NCBI RefSeq assembly: GCF_001685015.1
Contig: NZ_MAYT01000012.1
Span: forward strand, 229,269 to 293,268
Source of the DNA: Pseudobacillus wudalianchiensis
Lineage (GTDB): Bacteria > Bacillota > Bacilli > Bacillales > Domibacillaceae
DNA: 64,000 nucleotides
Direction of reading: 5' to 3'
Position 1 is the stretch's first letter; each line of letters opens with the position of its first letter. The notes beneath the pieces were generated by a model that saw only the letters and a program-made list of their open reading frames with translations, searched no databases and was not told where the DNA came from. The position numbers were made by a program, and so were the translations under genes. Positions 1 to 9,112 of the stretch are shown piece by piece.

Positions 1-1
1 T

Positions 2-1165
2 GACGATGAAAAGCCTAAGAATGTCCAGGTGAGAGTTAATCATATCGGTAATCAGCCAGTAGAGGATGAATGGGTTGCAGGAGAAGGCCAGTATCTAGGG
101 GTCGATGAATTTGGTCAACTGATTCTAAATCGAAAAAACCTGACGAATAGCAATCAGATTGAATACGTTGCCCTTTCCTTCCAGGTTGGGGATAGATGGC
201 TCGGACAAAAAGTAGTTGCTGTAACGATTTCCCCTTCAGAGAAAACGGAAACAACGAGTGACGAAACGGTTATTCATAAAAGAGAAGAAGCTTCCTTTAT
301 ACACGCAGTTGGCACAGCTCCTGCTTCTTCATATATTCATTTGAATCGGAAAACAATTGTAGATGAACTTACTTCTGGAATACAGGCTATTGATGAATCG
401 AACCAATCCTATCAGGTGAAAAATGCGGATGGAGTAGTGAAAGAAAAAACCGCCTTATTGGAGAGGGGTGACCTTCTCGTTGTTACGGCAGAAAATGGTC
501 TGTCTAAAAGAGTGTATCGAATTGATAATACATTTGTAATCAGTGAAATGAGCTTGGAGAAACTGGGAGAATTCACTGTGAAGATAGACAATACAACAGT
601 TGAAGAGCTGCAGAAAGAGATGGGGATAGATGGAAACTATTCAAATGGAGATTGGTCAGGTGAAGTAAAGTTTAAAATAGAACAGTCAAAAAACGAAGAT
701 GGAACGTCTAAAGATAACTTTTATCGCTTTTTAATTAATAACCCTAAAAAAGATGTTTCTTATCGACTTTATGCTAAAAAGAGTTTCGTATCGTATGTAA
801 ACACTCAAAGCGATGTAGCTTGGCCAAGCTTTAAAGTCATAGACGCTAATTCTAATCCGGATAATTCAGCGATTATTACCGATGTAGATGGCATCTCTAT
901 TACCACCGACGCAATCGGAGTCAAGTTATCGAAAGACTGGGATAATTGGTCAGATACCCTTACTGTTAACGGAATAACGGTAGGCAGTGAAATTCATCAG
1001 CAAGAAAACGGTCAGTGGAAAATTACTTTTAACACAAAAGGAACATTAGAAAAGCAAGTGAATCAGTTGAATGATATACAGGTCAGCGTTACCGCAGCGG
1101 GAATTGAACAGAGAGGCTATATTCATTTATCCCTTGATGAAGATGGTAATGTAATTGTGAGATAA
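2..1165 (+). CDS. 3' part of a surface protein (5' end outside window)
   Basis: The frame is open from the left edge of the window to the TAA at 1163-1165, so the start, and any signal peptide or SLH domains, lie upstream. About 387 residues are visible. A stretch around residues 130-170 (IQAIDESNQSYQV, then ERGDLLVVTAENGLSKRVY) has the form seen in Ig-like domains of Bacillus S-layer proteins, where a 'GD.L.VTA.NG' segment recurs. The rest is Asn/Asp/Thr-rich beta-type sequence with no motif I recognise. It ends just before a strong hairpin terminator and a degraded permease tail. The same order recurs at 11100-11400, which suggests that the two loci are paralogous. A GTG at position 29 has no ribosome binding site and is not a credible start. 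Confidence 0.7.
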   Translation, partial: DDEKPKNVQVRVNHIGNQPVEDEWVAGEGQYLGVDEFGQLILNRKNLTNSNQIEYVALSFQVGDRWLGQKVVAVTISPSEKTETTSDETVIHKREEASFIHAVGTAPASSYIHLNRKTIVDELTSGIQAIDESNQSYQVKNADGVVKEKTALLERGDLLVVTAENGLSKRVYRIDNTFVISEMSLEKLGEFTVKIDNTTVEELQKEMGIDGNYSNGDWSGEVKFKIEQSKNEDGTSKDNFYRFLINNPKKDVSYRLYAKKSFVSYVNTQSDVAWPSFKVIDANSNPDNSAIITDVDGISITTDAIGVKLSKDWDNWSDTLTVNGITVGSEIHQQENGQWKITFNTKGTLEKQVNQLNDIQVSVTAAGIEQRGYIHLSLDEDGNVIVR

Positions 1166-1176
1166 GAAAGGATAAG

Positions 1177-1222
1177 AGATCATCCCTCTAGTGCTTTAAA
1201 ATACTAGAGGGATGATCTTTCC
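1177..1222 (+). terminator. rho-independent terminator after the first surface gene
   Basis: A perfect 16-bp stem (1177-1192 with 1203-1218) encloses a 10-base loop containing TTTAAA and is followed by TTT. It belongs to a family of look-alike hairpins at 10687, 11305, 22718 and 23662. Confidence 0.75.
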
Positions 1223-1230
1223 ACTTTTAC

Positions 1231-1580
1231 CTAAAGACTCTTCTTCTCTAAATCAGCTTTTTCCACCTCATACTGAATAACCCAATCAATTTCCTCATCC
1301 ATATGCCGATCGGAATTAACCGACCATATTTAGGCATTGACATTTTGTGAAAACAAAACCGAAAATCACCCAAACAAGGACGATGAGCCATTCATAAGGC
1401 CAGACAAGAGCAGAAGGCATGCCAGGTAGATAGAGGACGGATACGGCTAAGGACAGGAGAGTGGTAATCCAGCCGAGTGTTGTGCGGCCGGGCTGACGCA
1501 TCTTCGGCAACTTTTTGCGAAGGATAATGAAGGATACGACTGCCATGAAATAGGGGAATAGGTGAGGCGCCTGTCACTCC
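1231..1580 (-). pseudogene. degraded C-terminal fragment of an APC amino-acid permease
   Basis: Read on the minus strand, this stretch matches the last ~110 residues of the intact permease at 11363-12811: VSFIILRKK, then GMPSALVWPYEWLIV, then SDRHMDEEID. At least two frameshifts near 1316-1345 separate these blocks, and no start or N-terminal half exists. It is a remnant of a duplicated block made of a surface-gene tail, a terminator and a permease tail. The region 1581-1830 beyond it holds nothing I can identify. Confidence 0.75.
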
Positions 1581-1832
1581 TTGGGTTTTGCTAAGTTCTA
1601 TCGAAAAGCAAGTAGAGATAGAAAGTCGTTAATCTGAAATGTCGCTAAATTTTAGAAGTCATCTAGAATTTAGCAGTAGCTCAAAATCTCCACAGAGTTT
1701 TTTCTTATCCTAGAGCGAAGTAAGTTTATGAAATTGTCTATATCGATATTTGTTATGAATCGAAGGAGAATATGGAGGTATTCTTCTCTATTTAGGTAAT
1801 TAACTGAAAGTAGGAAGAAATGTAGAAAAATG

Positions 1833-1860
1833 TTGATGGTAAACTGTTTTCTGTTAAAAT
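1833..1860 (+). promoter_or_regulatory. candidate sigma-A promoter for the SLH repeat protein
   Basis: TTGATG (1833-1838) and TAAAAT (1855-1860) are separated by 16 bases, about 140 bases upstream of the gene at 2002. The ribosome binding site for that gene is GTGAGGGA near 1986-1993. The rest of 1581-2001 shows no gene. Confidence 0.35.
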
Positions 1861-2001
1861 AGTCCCATGGTACTAACTGTTCCTTTGTTACTAAATGCCT
1901 GTTTTGTCTACCTTTTGGCTTCTTACTTGCCGTGTTTTGAAAACAGTGGAAGGGATAGGTTTCTACTAAATTGTAATTAATAAAAGTGAGGGAAATAGTA
2001 A

Positions 2002-5000
2002 ATGGCTTACCAACTAAAGCCTTATCGTAAATTTCTGGCCACAGCAGCGACAGCTGCACTTGTGGCTACAGCAGTCTCTCCCGCCTATGCAGCTTCATTC
2101 ACAGATGTATCCAGCAATTACAAAGAAGCAGTTGACTATCTTGTTAGCAACAAAATTACAGATGGTATTAGTGCTGCGCAATTTGGAACAGATTTAACGA
2201 TTAAGCGTGTAGACGCCGCAGTGATGCTAGCAAAAGCATTAAAGCTAAAGGTAGAGAGTGTAAAAGATTCTGGTTTCACAGATGTTCCAACTCGTGCCAA
2301 AGCCTATGTGGATACTTTGAAAGCAGCTGGTATCGTGGATGGAAAAACAGCTAAAACATTTGATTCTGAGAAAAATATCACCCGTGGAGAGATGGCGATC
2401 ATGCTGGCAAAAGCCTACAAAATTACAGGCGACAAGGCAAATCTTCCTTTTAAGGACGTAGCACCTCGTTACCAAGATTCTGTTGCGGCTCTTTTTGATC
2501 ATAAAATTACTTCTGGGAAGTTAAATGGGATTTTTGGCATAGATCAAGCGATTAAACGTGGAGAGTTCGCCGTTTTTCTTTACAAGTTATCAAAAGTTGA
2601 AAAAGAAGAACCGGTAGTAACAACAGCAAATGTTTTAAATGAAGCCGACCTGCTTGCAGCTTTGAAGAATGGCAAAATAACTAAGATCGTGTTAGAAGCC
2701 AACATTACTTCTTCTGCTATACCAGTTATTAGCCGTAATGTAGAAGTTGACTTGAACGGAAAAACATTGGTGGGAAACCTTCAGTACAATCTTCCTGATG
2801 AAACAGAATCTATTACTTTATCTTCTTCGAAAGCCGGAGCTTATGTTCAAGGAAACTTATCTGTTAACATGCCAAATGCTGATTTTATTGTTGGAGAAAA
2901 TGTAGAGATTTTAGGAACCGCTACAGTGATAAATGTTAAAGCAAGTACATTTTACAATAAAGGAATCCTTAATTCGGTAATTGTAGAAGACAGTGATGGG
3001 ACAAGTTTTGCCAATAAAGATCAAGGTATGATCAGAAGTAAGCTAGCGATCGAAGCCGCAGGAACAGTCAGATTAATCGGAAAAATTGATAGTGTGGTAG
3101 TCAACAAGCCGGCAGGTATTACAGTGGAGAATGCGGCAGACATTAAGGACATGCTTGTCACGGTTAACGGTGTAACAGTTAATGCTCCATCAGGGACGAT
3201 TGATATCCTTCGGACTCCTAGTGGAATCACAGTTAAAGACCCTACTGGCAAGACAGTGGAAACCAAACCCGAAACACCTGGACAAACTCCTAGCCCTGGG
3301 GGAGGTGGTTCAAACGCTCCGATAATATCGTACATTGTCTATACGGCGACAAGTGAGGTCACAAGCATTTCTAATGAGAAGGTTACATTCCAAGATGGCA
3401 AGTTTACCATACCATCAGAAGTAACAGCCTTCACCTTCAAAGACGGAACCCGAGAAGTGAGCGCTTCATACGCAAATGGAAAGTGGACCTTCCAGATGGC
3501 GGCTATCCCGTTAGAGCCAGCGAAGCCATTAATGGCTGCCTATACAGGAAGCGGAGAAATAACAGAAGTTTCCGATGGAGCAACTTATGATACTGGTAAG
3601 TTTAGAATACCATCAGAAATAACAGCCTTCACCTTTAAAGACGGAATCCGGGAAGTGAGCGCTTCATACGCAAATGGAAAATGGACATTCCAAATGGCGG
3701 CTATCCCGTTAGAGCCAGCGAAGCCATTAACGGTTGCCTATACAGGAAGTGGAGAAATAACAGAAGTTTCCGATGGAGTAACTTATGATACTGGTAAGTT
3801 TAGAATACCATCAGAAATAACAGCCTTCACCTTTAAAGACGGAATCCGGGAAGTGAGCGCTTCCTACGCGAATGGAAAATGGACATTCCAAATGGCGTCC
3901 ATCCCATTAGAGCCGGCGAAGCCATTAACGGTTGCCTATACAGGAAATGGAGAGATAACAGAAGTTTCCGATGGAGTAACTTATGACGGCAGCAAGTTTA
4001 GAATATCATCGGAAGTGACAGCCTTCACCTTTAAAGATGGAACCCGGGAAGTGAGCGCTTCCTACGCGAATGGAAAATGGACCTTCCAGATGGCGTCCAT
4101 CCCGTTAGAACCAGCGAAGCCATTAACGGTTGCCTATGCAGGAAATGGCGAGATAACAGAAGTTTCCGATGGAGTAACTTATGACGGCAGCAAGTTTAGA
4201 ATATCATCGGAAGTGACAGCCTTCACCTTTAAAGATGGAACCCGGGAAGTGAGCGCTTCCTACGCGAATGGAAAATGGACCTTCCAGATGGCGTCCATCC
4301 CGTTAGAACCAGCGAAGCCATTAACGGTTGCCTATGCAGGAAATGGCGAGATAACAGAAGTTTCCGATGGAGTAACTTATGACGGCAGCAAGTTTAGAAT
4401 ATCATCGGAAGTGACAGCCTTCACCTTTAAAGATGGAACCCGGGAAGTGAGCGCTTCCTACGCGAATGGAAAATGGACCTTCCAGATGGCGTCCATCCCG
4501 TTAGAACCAGCGAAGCCATTAACGGTTGCCTATGCAGGAAATGGCGAGATAACAGAAGTTTCCGATGGAGTAACTTATGACGGCAGCAAGTTTAGAATAT
4601 CATCGGAAGTGACAGCCTTCACCTTTAAAGATGGAACCCGGGAAGTGAGCGCTTCCTACGCGAATGGAAAATGGACCTTCCAGATGGCGTCCATCCCGTT
4701 AGAACCAGCGAAGCCATTAACGGTTGCCTATACAGGAAGTGGAGAGATAACAGAAGTTTCCGATGGAGTAACTTATGATGCCGGTAAGTTTAGAATACCG
4801 TCGGAAGTGACAGCCTTCACCTTTAAAGACGGAACCCGTGAAGTGAGTGTTTCATACGCGAATGGAAAGTGGACCTTCCAAATGGCGGCTATCCCGATGG
4901 AGCCTGCTAATGTATTTATTACTGCGAGCTCAAGCGTTGAATTAAATGGAGAAGCAATAATTAATATTGATGATAATCAGTATACTGCTACGCTTGCAAG

Positions 5001-5193
5001 CAGTTCGAATGGAAACGAGGATTACACAATTACTATTACCTTTGACAATATCGAAGATGGTGATAACAAAGTTGCTTTTGATAGAAGTAAATTAGGAAAC
5101 ACTTTTGAAATGAAAGTTGGTCAAGATCTTTATACAGTAGTACAAGATGAAAATAATGATTGGACTTTAACAAAAACTCCTCAACAAAATTAA
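2002..5193 (+). CDS. SLH-anchored surface protein with eight 66-residue repeats
   Basis: This is a 1063-residue exported wall-associated protein. Residues 1-30 are a signal peptide ending AYA. Three SLH domains follow (about 32-85, 90-145 and 150-200; for example FTDVSSNYKEAVDYLVSN, ITRGEMAIMLAKAY and IKRGEFAVFLYKL). SLH domains bind pyruvylated secondary wall polymer. Residues about 210-425 read as a parallel beta-helix (VEVDLNGKTLVGNL). A Pro/Gly linker is at about 430-440. Eight tandem repeats (444-970) carry the core FTFKDGTREVSASYANGKWT. A beta-rich tail closes the protein. The start is supported by GTGAGGGA upstream and by the signal peptide. The stop TAA at 5191-5193 lies 122 bases before the likely group II intron 5' junction. 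The C-terminal function is unknown; adhesion or S-layer structure is an inference. Confidence 0.9.
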   Translation: MAYQLKPYRKFLATAATAALVATAVSPAYAASFTDVSSNYKEAVDYLVSNKITDGISAAQFGTDLTIKRVDAAVMLAKALKLKVESVKDSGFTDVPTRAKAYVDTLKAAGIVDGKTAKTFDSEKNITRGEMAIMLAKAYKITGDKANLPFKDVAPRYQDSVAALFDHKITSGKLNGIFGIDQAIKRGEFAVFLYKLSKVEKEEPVVTTANVLNEADLLAALKNGKITKIVLEANITSSAIPVISRNVEVDLNGKTLVGNLQYNLPDETESITLSSSKAGAYVQGNLSVNMPNADFIVGENVEILGTATVINVKASTFYNKGILNSVIVEDSDGTSFANKDQGMIRSKLAIEAAGTVRLIGKIDSVVVNKPAGITVENAADIKDMLVTVNGVTVNAPSGTIDILRTPSGITVKDPTGKTVETKPETPGQTPSPGGGGSNAPIISYIVYTATSEVTSISNEKVTFQDGKFTIPSEVTAFTFKDGTREVSASYANGKWTFQMAAIPLEPAKPLMAAYTGSGEITEVSDGATYDTGKFRIPSEITAFTFKDGIREVSASYANGKWTFQMAAIPLEPAKPLTVAYTGSGEITEVSDGVTYDTGKFRIPSEITAFTFKDGIREVSASYANGKWTFQMASIPLEPAKPLTVAYTGNGEITEVSDGVTYDGSKFRISSEVTAFTFKDGTREVSASYANGKWTFQMASIPLEPAKPLTVAYAGNGEITEVSDGVTYDGSKFRISSEVTAFTFKDGTREVSASYANGKWTFQMASIPLEPAKPLTVAYAGNGEITEVSDGVTYDGSKFRISSEVTAFTFKDGTREVSASYANGKWTFQMASIPLEPAKPLTVAYAGNGEITEVSDGVTYDGSKFRISSEVTAFTFKDGTREVSASYANGKWTFQMASIPLEPAKPLTVAYTGSGEITEVSDGVTYDAGKFRIPSEVTAFTFKDGTREVSVSYANGKWTFQMAAIPMEPANVFITASSSVELNGEAIINIDDNQYTATLASSSNGNEDYTITITFDNIEDGDNKVAFDRSKLGNTFEMKVGQDLYTVVQDENNDWTLTKTPQQN
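3331..4910 (+). repeat. eight tandem 198-bp coding repeats
   Basis: The period is exactly 198 bp (for example 4141, 4339 and 4537), so copy-number change keeps frame. Copies five to seven are identical by eye and copy four differs from them by about one base. The outer copies, especially the first, are more diverged. This gradient points to recent internal expansion. Confidence 0.95.
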
Positions 5194-5315
5194 ACGAAAC
5201 GTTGCTTTATAAGCTAGGATTCTAGTGAAATAAGCGGAAAAATCATAGTAAATGTATTTTTCTAACTGTTGCTATCTAATTGATGGGGGAAATTCCCTGT
5301 CCTTGCTAAACAGTC

Positions 5316-5997
5316 TTTTATGCAAGTGCCTAATCCTCCTGGGTCCAATGACGCGCTGATACGCGGAAGGGACTAAGTCAGGTGAAGTCGTACTCGAGAA
5401 AATCGAGGCGGGGTTCTTTAAAAGGCAGCTATGGTCAGGCAGACGAATCCATGTAGGCAGAGTGAGGTAGTAAGTATCGCGAATAGCTAGGAGTTCGATA
5501 CTTATCCTTATATCTGAAATGATATAATGGCGGTCAGAATAGTTGACTGTTAAACTGGCCGTTCTCATTTCTGAATAGTGGAGACCTAAGGTTGTCAAAA
5601 TGAGGGATAGATGCAATGGAACGTTTGAAGTTCTCTTTGAAGAGGTGGATCAGCACCGATGAAGCAAAGAGAATGGCTGCGGGTTCATAGTAGTGTGGAT
5701 CACATGCCGTTCGGACTTACATGGTAACATGTGAGAAGGAAAAAACATGTAGGAGCGAAGGAACTCAGTCAGTGGCAGTTCTCTAAAAAACTTATTTCCC
5801 CAAAATAAGTAACTTATTAAGATAATTAATTTATATAGATTGACTGCTCTTTTATTTTGAAGTTAAGTATTAAATTTTAGGGTTTAATATGACTATTGAA
5901 GAGAATAAGGCTGACGGATCGCCGTGTGCAGTGAAAGCTGCCTGCATGGTGAGGGCTCGAAACGAAAACTCATTCATTATGGGTATAAGACGAGAAT
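5316..5997 (+). ncRNA. ORF-less group II intron ribozyme (domains I-VI)
   Basis: The 3' end has a textbook domain V at 5917-5952: lower stem CGCCGUG/CAUGGUG, two-base CU bulge, upper stem and GAAA loop, with a CGC catalytic triad as in Oceanobacillus iheyensis. Domain VI (CUCG...AUAAGACGAG with a bulged A) ends AAU|AGC at 5997. The upstream part is structured, domain I-like sequence beginning GUGCC at 5326. A 9-bp hairpin (5529-5537 with 5555-5563) presents GACUGUU (5545-5551), which can pair over 7 bp with AACAGUC at 5309-5315. That pairing places the 5' splice site at 5315|5316, ten bases before GUGCC. No reverse transcriptase is encoded here, so splicing would need self-catalysis or a maturase from elsewhere. 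The domain V/VI call is strong; the 5' end is tentative. Confidence 0.8.
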
Positions 5998-6705
5998 AGC
6001 GAAACTAGTTCACCTGCTTTGACGCAAATTAATAGCGAGGCTCAATCAGGAAATTGGACTGCAGACGAGGGTGTATTTCTTGCTGCAGGAGTAACCGGAG
6101 TAACTAGAAGTAATTTACTAGATGTGAGAGATGCTATTGGAAATGCATTCACCGCTAAAAATGGAGCATTGACGGTTAATGAAATTCAAGAAAGAGTAAA
6201 TGCCATAGTTTCATTTAATGAAATTGCAATAGCAGTAGGCCAACCAAATACAATAACCGTTGATATATTAAATAAAGCAACTGGATTGACAACGGCACTT
6301 ATTCAAAATGAGGAGGCTTATCGCAAAGCGATTGAATCAGGAGCAAGCGGCATGTGGAGTGTATATGAAGTTCAAGACATTGTAGATATGATCAATGTTG
6401 TAAATGCTGTTCAATTAATGACAGACAACTCCGTTACTACTCCGGATGCTGATGCAATAAAACCAGTATTGCAAACACCAGTTAATAGTAACGGTGTGAC
6501 TTTTACTTTTGCCGGAAATACAAATAATGGGGCTAGTGCTAGTTTTACAGACAGCGAATTAACTATTACACGGGGGCCAGGCGGAGTATTATCCATTACG
6601 GTTTCCGTAGAAGCTGGGTTTTACTGGGAACCTGTTGAATATGAAGTAGTAGTTCCTGAAAGTGGAGCAATCTCTATTAGTAAAGATACAAAGGTTGCTG
6701 GATAA
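5998..6705 (+). CDS. start-less open frame after group II intron end: helical surface module (3' exon A)
   Basis: The frame is open from the predicted 3' splice site (AAU|AGC) to TAA at 6703-6705, 235 residues. The only nearby initiator is TTG at 6019, with no ribosome binding site. The residues suggest two related helical units (LLDVRDAI...LTVNEIQERVNAI and YRKAIESG...VYEVQDIVDMINVV), then a beta domain ending in SISKDTKVAG. I do not recognise a named family. There is no signal peptide or SLH domain, so export would require joining to an upstream coding segment. It could be the 3' exon of a spliced surface protein or a promoterless relic. The frame contains no internal stops. Confidence 0.55.
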   Translation, partial: SETSSPALTQINSEAQSGNWTADEGVFLAAGVTGVTRSNLLDVRDAIGNAFTAKNGALTVNEIQERVNAIVSFNEIAIAVGQPNTITVDILNKATGLTTALIQNEEAYRKAIESGASGMWSVYEVQDIVDMINVVNAVQLMTDNSVTTPDADAIKPVLQTPVNSNGVTFTFAGNTNNGASASFTDSELTITRGPGGVLSITVSVEAGFYWEPVEYEVVVPESGAISISKDTKVAG

Positions 6706-6895
6706 TTGGCTGGTTATGTATACCTCATTCTTTATTATTCATTAGATAAATAAATTCATTTAGCATATATTTCGCTTTTTAACCAAAAAAGGGTTTGTCA
6801 GGTATTGAGCAAGTGCGTTAAAGACAGTTAAGAAAGATAGTCAACTGATGATAAGTGAGGTAGGGGAAGAAAAGTTTAAAAGAATGCCGCTGACG

Positions 6896-6968
6896 GATCG
6901 CCGTGTGCGATGAAAGTCGCCCGCACGGTGAAGGCCCGTATGAAAGCCAGTAGGCATAAGCCGGGAAC
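6896..6968 (+). ncRNA. free-standing group II intron domains V-VI (copy B)
   Basis: Domain V is CGCCGUGUGCGAU-GAAA-GUCGC-CC-GCACGGUG. Its helices are kept by base changes on both sides relative to the copies at 5917 and 9037. Domain VI has CCCG...CGGG with the bulged-A context AUAAGC and ends AAC|AGC at 6968. Upstream (about 6861-6895) there is weak similarity to copy C (TAGGGGAA...) but no domains I-III. A GTGCG at 6813 could be a 5' relic or chance. Confidence 0.7.
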
Positions 6969-8882
6969 AGCACTGTAATAAAGGTATCAAACGACACGGA
7001 ATTGCAGCAGGCTTTGTCGTCTGCTGCTCGAACAATTAAATTCACGGCAGATATTGTGGGGAATGTCTCGGTTGGGAGACTGGTTAATCTCGATTTGGCA
7101 GGCCACACGCTAACGGGCGATGTGACTTATGATACATCGGAAGCTGGAAATTTGGAACTGGAAAATGGCACGATCATTGGCAATTTAACGGTAACCACAC
7201 CGAGTGCTACTGTAAGTAATCATTCTTCCGTTACAGGGAATATTTTGATTAATGATGTCAGCTCCTCTACCTGGAATGAATATGCAGATGGAAATTCACT
7301 TGCATTCAATGATCCAGATGCGGGCACCCATCTTAATATTAAAACAGGGACAACGGTAAATAGCTTAGTACTAAACAGTCTAGGTTCTATAGTGGAAGTA
7401 GGAGCCAATGCTTCAGTCGCTAATCTAGATATATCCGAGAAAGCGGTAAATACGTCATTAACTGTAGAGGGCACTGTTTCTAATCTAAATGTCAATGCGC
7501 TCAATACTCAAGTGCTGGGAGCAGGACAAGTTACAACTATTGGTGGAGCACAAACACCCTCCACCCTTCAGCCGACGGTCACTAATCATAGTCCAGTCTC
7601 TTTTGGAACACTTAAAAATCAAGTAGCCATGATTGGACAAGATGGTATCGTGTTAGATGTTGGGGATGCCTTTCAGGATGCTGATGGAGATGCTTTAACT
7701 TATTCGGCTTCTTCTTCTAGCAAAACTGTAGCTGAAGCAAGTCTTTCTGGAAGCCAGCTTACTGTAAAACCCCTAGGCAAAGGAACGGCGACAATTAGAG
7801 TAATAGCATCAGATGGAAGAGGCGGCCGGGCAACACAAAGTTTCTCAGTCAAATGCGTAGAAATGATTGCAGGAAGCGAGATTGACGTGTTGATCAAACC
7901 AGGGACATCCGATGTAACGGTCGATCTGTCTGCTGAATTTCCTGGCTATGGTGATAATGATTTGCAGCTAAAAGAACCAGGAAATGTACGTTTAGAGGGA
8001 AAGAGGTTAATTGTAAATCCGGCAGACGGAGACCAAGTGCTTTATATTATCTCAAATGACTATAAGATGTTTAAAGTGAACGTAGCCGTAAAGGAAGCTA
8101 ATCATGTACCAGTCGTTGATCGCTTGTTAATGGATCAAGTAAGAAAACATGCGCGGCCTGCCTTTACTGTTGATGCGTCAACAGCGTTTAAAGATGAAGA
8201 TGGTGACGACTTAACATTAACTGTTTCATCTTCTAACACTAATGTAGCGTCTGCGTCAATAAATGGAAAAGTCATCACTTTGACTCCTGGAAATGTTGGG
8301 AAGACGGCTATTACAGTAACAGCTGAAGATGGAAAGGGAGGGACGTCCACCCAAACATTTACTTTAGAAGTCAGGGATCAGGGCACCCCAGAGTTATTCT
8401 TCTCAGAATATCTTGACGGGGGGAATGGTAGAATTGCCATTGAGTTATTTTATAAAGGGGACGGGAATCCGAATCATAAGGCAGAGGGCTATGAGCTTGA
8501 AATTCATAAATATATGAAGAAAACTAATAGTCAATCTATACAGACGGTACCTCTTCATCCAGCATTCCCTGGAATGACCCATCATATTATCGAGTCTACC
8601 TTTTATGATTTTTTTGATTTAATTAATGCCTGGTATTACAATGAGGAAGTTGATTTATATCGTACCAATGAATTTAATACCACAGCATTGGTATTAAAAA
8701 AGGATGGTCGTATTGTAGACGTGTTAGGTGATGTAAATTCCAATCAGCCTTTTTTGGAAGCAGGAGGGACCATTCTTAGAAAAAAAGGTATCTACACAGG
8801 CTCACAAAGTTTCGACCTAAAAGAATGGGAGATACGACCGAAGGGAGACTTTACAAACTTTGGCAGACATTCTGTAGAATAG
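6969..8882 (+). CDS. start-less open frame: beta-helix, cadherin-like and lamin-tail-like surface protein (3' exon B)
   Basis: This open frame runs from AAC|AGC to TAG at 8880-8882, about 637 residues, with no credible start (TTG at 7002 lacks a ribosome binding site). Residues about 5-205 form a beta-helix related to residues 210-425 of the SLH protein at 2002 (compare VNLDLAGHTLTGDV with VEVDLNGKTLVGNL). Two cadherin-like Ig domains follow, marked by DADGDALTY and DEDGDDLTLTV with GKGTATI and GKTAITV. The C-terminal ~160 residues (LFFSEYLDGGNGRIAIELF ... FTNFGRHS) resemble a lamin-tail-like domain. The frame begins exactly where the SLH part ends in the paralogue, so it looks like a surface protein lacking its signal and anchor. 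Confidence 0.6.
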   Translation, partial: STVIKVSNDTELQQALSSAARTIKFTADIVGNVSVGRLVNLDLAGHTLTGDVTYDTSEAGNLELENGTIIGNLTVTTPSATVSNHSSVTGNILINDVSSSTWNEYADGNSLAFNDPDAGTHLNIKTGTTVNSLVLNSLGSIVEVGANASVANLDISEKAVNTSLTVEGTVSNLNVNALNTQVLGAGQVTTIGGAQTPSTLQPTVTNHSPVSFGTLKNQVAMIGQDGIVLDVGDAFQDADGDALTYSASSSSKTVAEASLSGSQLTVKPLGKGTATIRVIASDGRGGRATQSFSVKCVEMIAGSEIDVLIKPGTSDVTVDLSAEFPGYGDNDLQLKEPGNVRLEGKRLIVNPADGDQVLYIISNDYKMFKVNVAVKEANHVPVVDRLLMDQVRKHARPAFTVDASTAFKDEDGDDLTLTVSSSNTNVASASINGKVITLTPGNVGKTAITVTAEDGKGGTSTQTFTLEVRDQGTPELFFSEYLDGGNGRIAIELFYKGDGNPNHKAEGYELEIHKYMKKTNSQSIQTVPLHPAFPGMTHHIIESTFYDFFDLINAWYYNEEVDLYRTNEFNTTALVLKKDGRIVDVLGDVNSNQPFLEAGGTILRKKGIYTGSQSFDLKEWEIRPKGDFTNFGRHSVE

Positions 8883-8920
8883 GTAGAGTTGCATGCCCTT
8901 TTTAGAAAGACATGCAGAGG

Positions 8921-8953
8921 CAGAGAGTCATTTATTTGGCTCTCTGTTTTTTT
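8921..8953 (+). terminator. terminator after exon B
   Basis: A 10-bp stem (8921-8930 with 8937-8946) with loop TTTATT is followed by seven T. It lies between exon B and the next domain V, so transcription into exon C would need readthrough or a separate promoter. Confidence 0.75.
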
Positions 8954-9036
8954 GTCGACAAATAAATCGTTACTTAATTGAGTATCCAATTTATAATGTC
9001 TTTAGGGGAAATAAGCAAATAGAACGACAACTGATG

Positions 9037-9112
9037 GATCGCCGTATGCGGTGAAAGCCGCCTGTATGGTGAAGGCTCGAATCGAAATTCCTGGTGGATA
9101 TAAGACGAGAAT
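9037..9112 (+). ncRNA. free-standing group II intron domains V-VI (copy C)
   Basis: Domain V is CGCCGUAUGCGGU-GAAA-GCCGC-CU-GUAUGGUG, with compensatory changes relative to copies A and B. Domain VI ends AUAAGACGAGAAU|AGC, identical to copy A over its last 14 bases. The predicted 3' splice site is 9112|9113. No domain I-IV sequence precedes it beyond about 35 bases. Confidence 0.72.

Noticed and set aside
3331-4910. Regular repeats that might be read as a CRISPR-like array
   Set aside because: The 198-bp units are contiguous coding repeats with no variable spacers, and no cas genes are present.
5272-5616. 114-codon open frame on the minus strand inside the intron
   Set aside because: It overlaps structured intron RNA, has no ribosome binding site and no recognisable protein features.
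6811-6895. GTGCG at 6813 as the 5' end of a complete second intron
   Set aside because: Only about 80 bases separate it from domain V, no domain I hairpins are visible and the bases before it do not match the IBS1 of the first intron. It was kept only as a possible relic.
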